Positions 62,031-64,000 of a DNA stretch of 64,000 bases are shown piece by piece. Under the pieces are notes generated by a model that had not been told where the DNA came from, searched no databases, and saw nothing but the letters and a program-made list of their open reading frames with translations. The stretch is from NCBI RefSeq assembly GCF_030272615.1, contig NC_081405.1, positions 471,126,008-471,190,007 on the forward strand, written 5' to 3'. Source of the stretch: Cryptomeria japonica. Taxonomy: Eukaryota > Streptophyta > Pinopsida > Cupressales > Cupressaceae. Numbering within the stretch: position 1 is the stretch's first letter; every line of letters starts with the position of its first letter. Position numbers and translations under genes: made by a program.

Positions 62031-64000
62031 CTGAGTTACTGGGTTCGCCCCTAGGATGCCCTGGTACGGGTCCGGGTTCGACCGGGTCCGTGGTACGGGT
62101 CCGGTTCGACCAGGGTTCGAAAAACCCAGGGTGGGTTCGACCCTGGTCGAACCCAGTCGAACCCAGGCGGCTGGGCGGCCCATAAAGTTAAAAAACAAAG
62201 CAAATTTTAATTTTTTTTCAGTTCCGCCTTTTAAAAAGTGAAAATTATAACCTAAAAACCACTTCTAAAACACTTTATTGACACATTTCACCTCATTTGT
62301 GTTGCAAACAAATTTTTTATGAGAGCAGGTTGAAGAAAGGTTGAACAAAATTTGACTTCCAAGATCAAAGAGGAGGAGTTGAAGACTGATTTTAGAAGCT
62401 TCAACAAGTGTTGCAGCATCATTTCCATACATTTTCAAGCTTCCATTGGCTGCAAGAGGTAGGTTTTTAAACATTTTTTTCCAATTATTTTTGTTTCACA
62501 AATTGTCAAACATGAAACTTGAATTTTTTTTCATTATTTAGTTTTTGTTTTTGAATATGTTTATTTTATTTCTTGCCATAGGAACTAGAATGGCATCTAC
62601 ATCTTCCTCCATTGGCAATGAACAAATAATTGCAAAACAAAGAAATGATCCAAATTCTCCCTTATGGAAATATGTGGACATTATAAAACAACTTCCAGGA
62701 GGTGGGGGATTCCGTTGGAAATGCCATGGATGTGATATTGAACGTAATAGTTCATATTATCGGGTGGTAGGCCATTTGTGTGGAATAAAAGGAAGAGGCA
62801 TCAAAAAATGCCCTGGAAAAAATGGTAAACCTATACCAGATGAGATAGTGATGAAATATATTAGGGAGCATAAAGCGGCAGAAGAGAGGGAAGCCCGTAG
62901 ATTGAACCAAGCCGCATCAAAGAAAACAAGGGGAATGCAAGACCCTTCTAATCCCAGTATTGTAGTAGAAGACCACCCCTTCTTTGCCACAAATGAACCT
63001 CAAAGTGAACCACCCTTGACATGTAAAAGAACAAAGGGGCCTTTAGAAACCGCATTCCAAAATGAGAGTAGAGACAATGCTGATCAAGATATAGTAAGGT
63101 GCATTTATGCAAATGGGTTGTCATTCAATGTTGTTCGCTCCCCATATTGGAAGCAAATGATAAAAAGTGTTAATGAGGCACCAAGAGGGCATAAGGGCCC
63201 CGGTTATGAGAAGGTACGTGGAACATTATTGAAGAAAGAGGTGAAGAGGGTTGAAGATGCATTGAAACCCATAAGGGATTCATGGGTTGAGACAGGTGTA
63301 ACAATTGTTTCAGATGGGTGGAAAGATGCTAAAAACCGTCCCTTAATCAATGTCATAGTGGTGTCCCCTAAAGGGGCAATGTTTTTGAGAGCTATGGATT
63401 GTGAGGGCCAAATAAAAGATGGCCAATTTATTGCAGAAATTCTCATCTCTGCCATTGAGTCTGTGGGACCTCGCAATGTTGTCCAAGTCATAACGGACAA
63501 TGCAAACAATTGTAGAGCTGCTGGTTTGTTGGTTGAGCAATGCTATGATCACATCTTTTGGACACCTTGTGTGGTACATTCACTCAATCTTATGCTACAA
63601 AGGATTGGGTAAAAAATAAAATGGATCAGAGATGTGTATGCAGAGGCTGAGGACATCCAGATGTTCATCACAAACCACCACATGTCTCAAGGGATTTTTA
63701 GAACCTATTCGAATTTGGAGCTATTGAAGGTAAGTGAAATAGTAATTTAATTTTACATTTTCTGATTTTTTTGAATTTTCAATGTTAATAATATCATTGT
63801 GTAAGCTATATTGTGTATTCTTCTTTAAAGTTTGGCTTTATTTTTTAATCATTTGGCATTAATTTGTGTTATAGGTTGCTGAGACCCGTTTTGCATCAAA
63901 CACAATCATCTTAAGACAACTTGTGAAAGTTAGAGTGGCACTATGCAATATGGTGATCAGCACCAATTGGACTGTATGGAAGCAAAGTAGCACTGAGAGG
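62031..64000 (+). mobile_element. hAT DNA transposon, same family as 44894-48660, right end outside the window
   Basis: Begins CTGAGTTACTGGG, close to the CTAAGTTACCGG terminus of the relative. It is followed by a subterminal zone of GGTACGGGTCCGG and GGGTTCGACC repeats (62040-62165). The transposase gene is co-linear with that of the relative. The left flank AGTTTAAG (62023-62030) would be the target duplication; its partner is not visible. Confidence 0.75.
62590..64000 (+). pseudogene. hAT transposase, join(62590-63729, 63875->64000), one premature stop, 3' partial
   Basis: The start at ATG 62590 was chosen because a splice acceptor (TTGCCATAG) lies just before it and the relative begins in the same way. 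The in-frame ATG at 62545 would lie in intron. BED-type finger FRWKCHGCDIERN...H...C (about 62710-62815); core with [20 protein letters not shown] and [34 protein letters not shown], then TAA at 63610-63612 where the relative has Arg; then KIKWIRDVYAEAEDIQMF. The intron 63730-63874 (145 bp, GTAAGT...ATAG) is at the same position as in the relative. Exon 2 ([20 protein letters not shown]) runs off the window. Confidence 0.85.

Noticed and set aside
62545-62589. Upstream in-frame ATG for the second hAT transposase
   Set aside because: The extra 15 residues precede a splice acceptor (TTGCCATAG) and are absent from the related gene.

Overview
This window is nuclear DNA of a seed plant, most likely a gymnosperm (conifer-like). 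It is AT-rich, has very few intact genes, and is packed with nested, decayed transposons. One host gene is present, and its introns have been inflated to about 10 kb and 28.6 kb by those transposons. The species is inference; nothing in the window names it.

The host gene lies on the minus strand. Four consecutive coding exons encode the C-terminal part of PEX12, the RING-type peroxin of the peroxisomal membrane: 61194-61280, 32511-32597, 32234-32371 and 22140-22211. All have canonical GT/AG borders and phase-0 junctions. The 5' exons lie beyond the right edge. The rest of the window from 22.2 kb rightwards is mostly intronic, and the part left of about 21.7 kb lies downstream of the gene.

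Layout. 0-1.5 kb: broken ORF of an unknown repeat-borne family. 3.5-6.3 kb: hAT-type transposase gene whose frame is intact but carries ten premature stops. 6.7-11.7 kb: LTR-like DNA with GCGA-motif arrays around a second broken unknown ORF (8189-8854). 12.8-13.7 kb: two Ty3/gypsy integrase pieces in opposite orientation. 13.7-17.1 kb: Ty1/copia 5' LTR, primer site and gag-protease, cut off by an antisense LINE reverse transcriptase (17.1-18.0 kb). 20.85-21.27 kb: antisense RNase H relic. 22.9-28.8 kb: complete but dead copia element (minus) inserted into an older hAT relic; its 3' noncoding part carries a striking array of hairpins, many with 8-bp stems and 8-nt loops.

35.6-60.1 kb is a nested stack inside the 28.6-kb PEX12 intron. 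The outer element has TGTTG...CAACA ends and a GGTTT target duplication. It measures about 8.9 kb once its insertions are removed and looks like a giant solo LTR filled with tandem arrays. Into it went a 1547-bp solo LTR (38709-40255, TSD GAACT), a 3767-bp hAT element with an almost intact transposase (44894-48660, TSD ATCAAAGG), and a 10.2-kb large-LTR non-autonomous retrotransposon (49408-59649, TSD GAGAC). The left LTR of the last carries a 1502-bp hAT derivative (51310-52811, TSD GTTTGAAC), and the right LTR preserves the empty site. A second member of the 3.8-kb hAT family begins at 62031 and runs off the window.

The most unusual material is non-coding. Several LTR families each carry arrays of short CpG-containing or self-complementary motifs. 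There is also the hairpin array of the copia element, a palindromic foldback module shared by three elements, and an 18-bp double telo-box in two duplicated LTR promoters.
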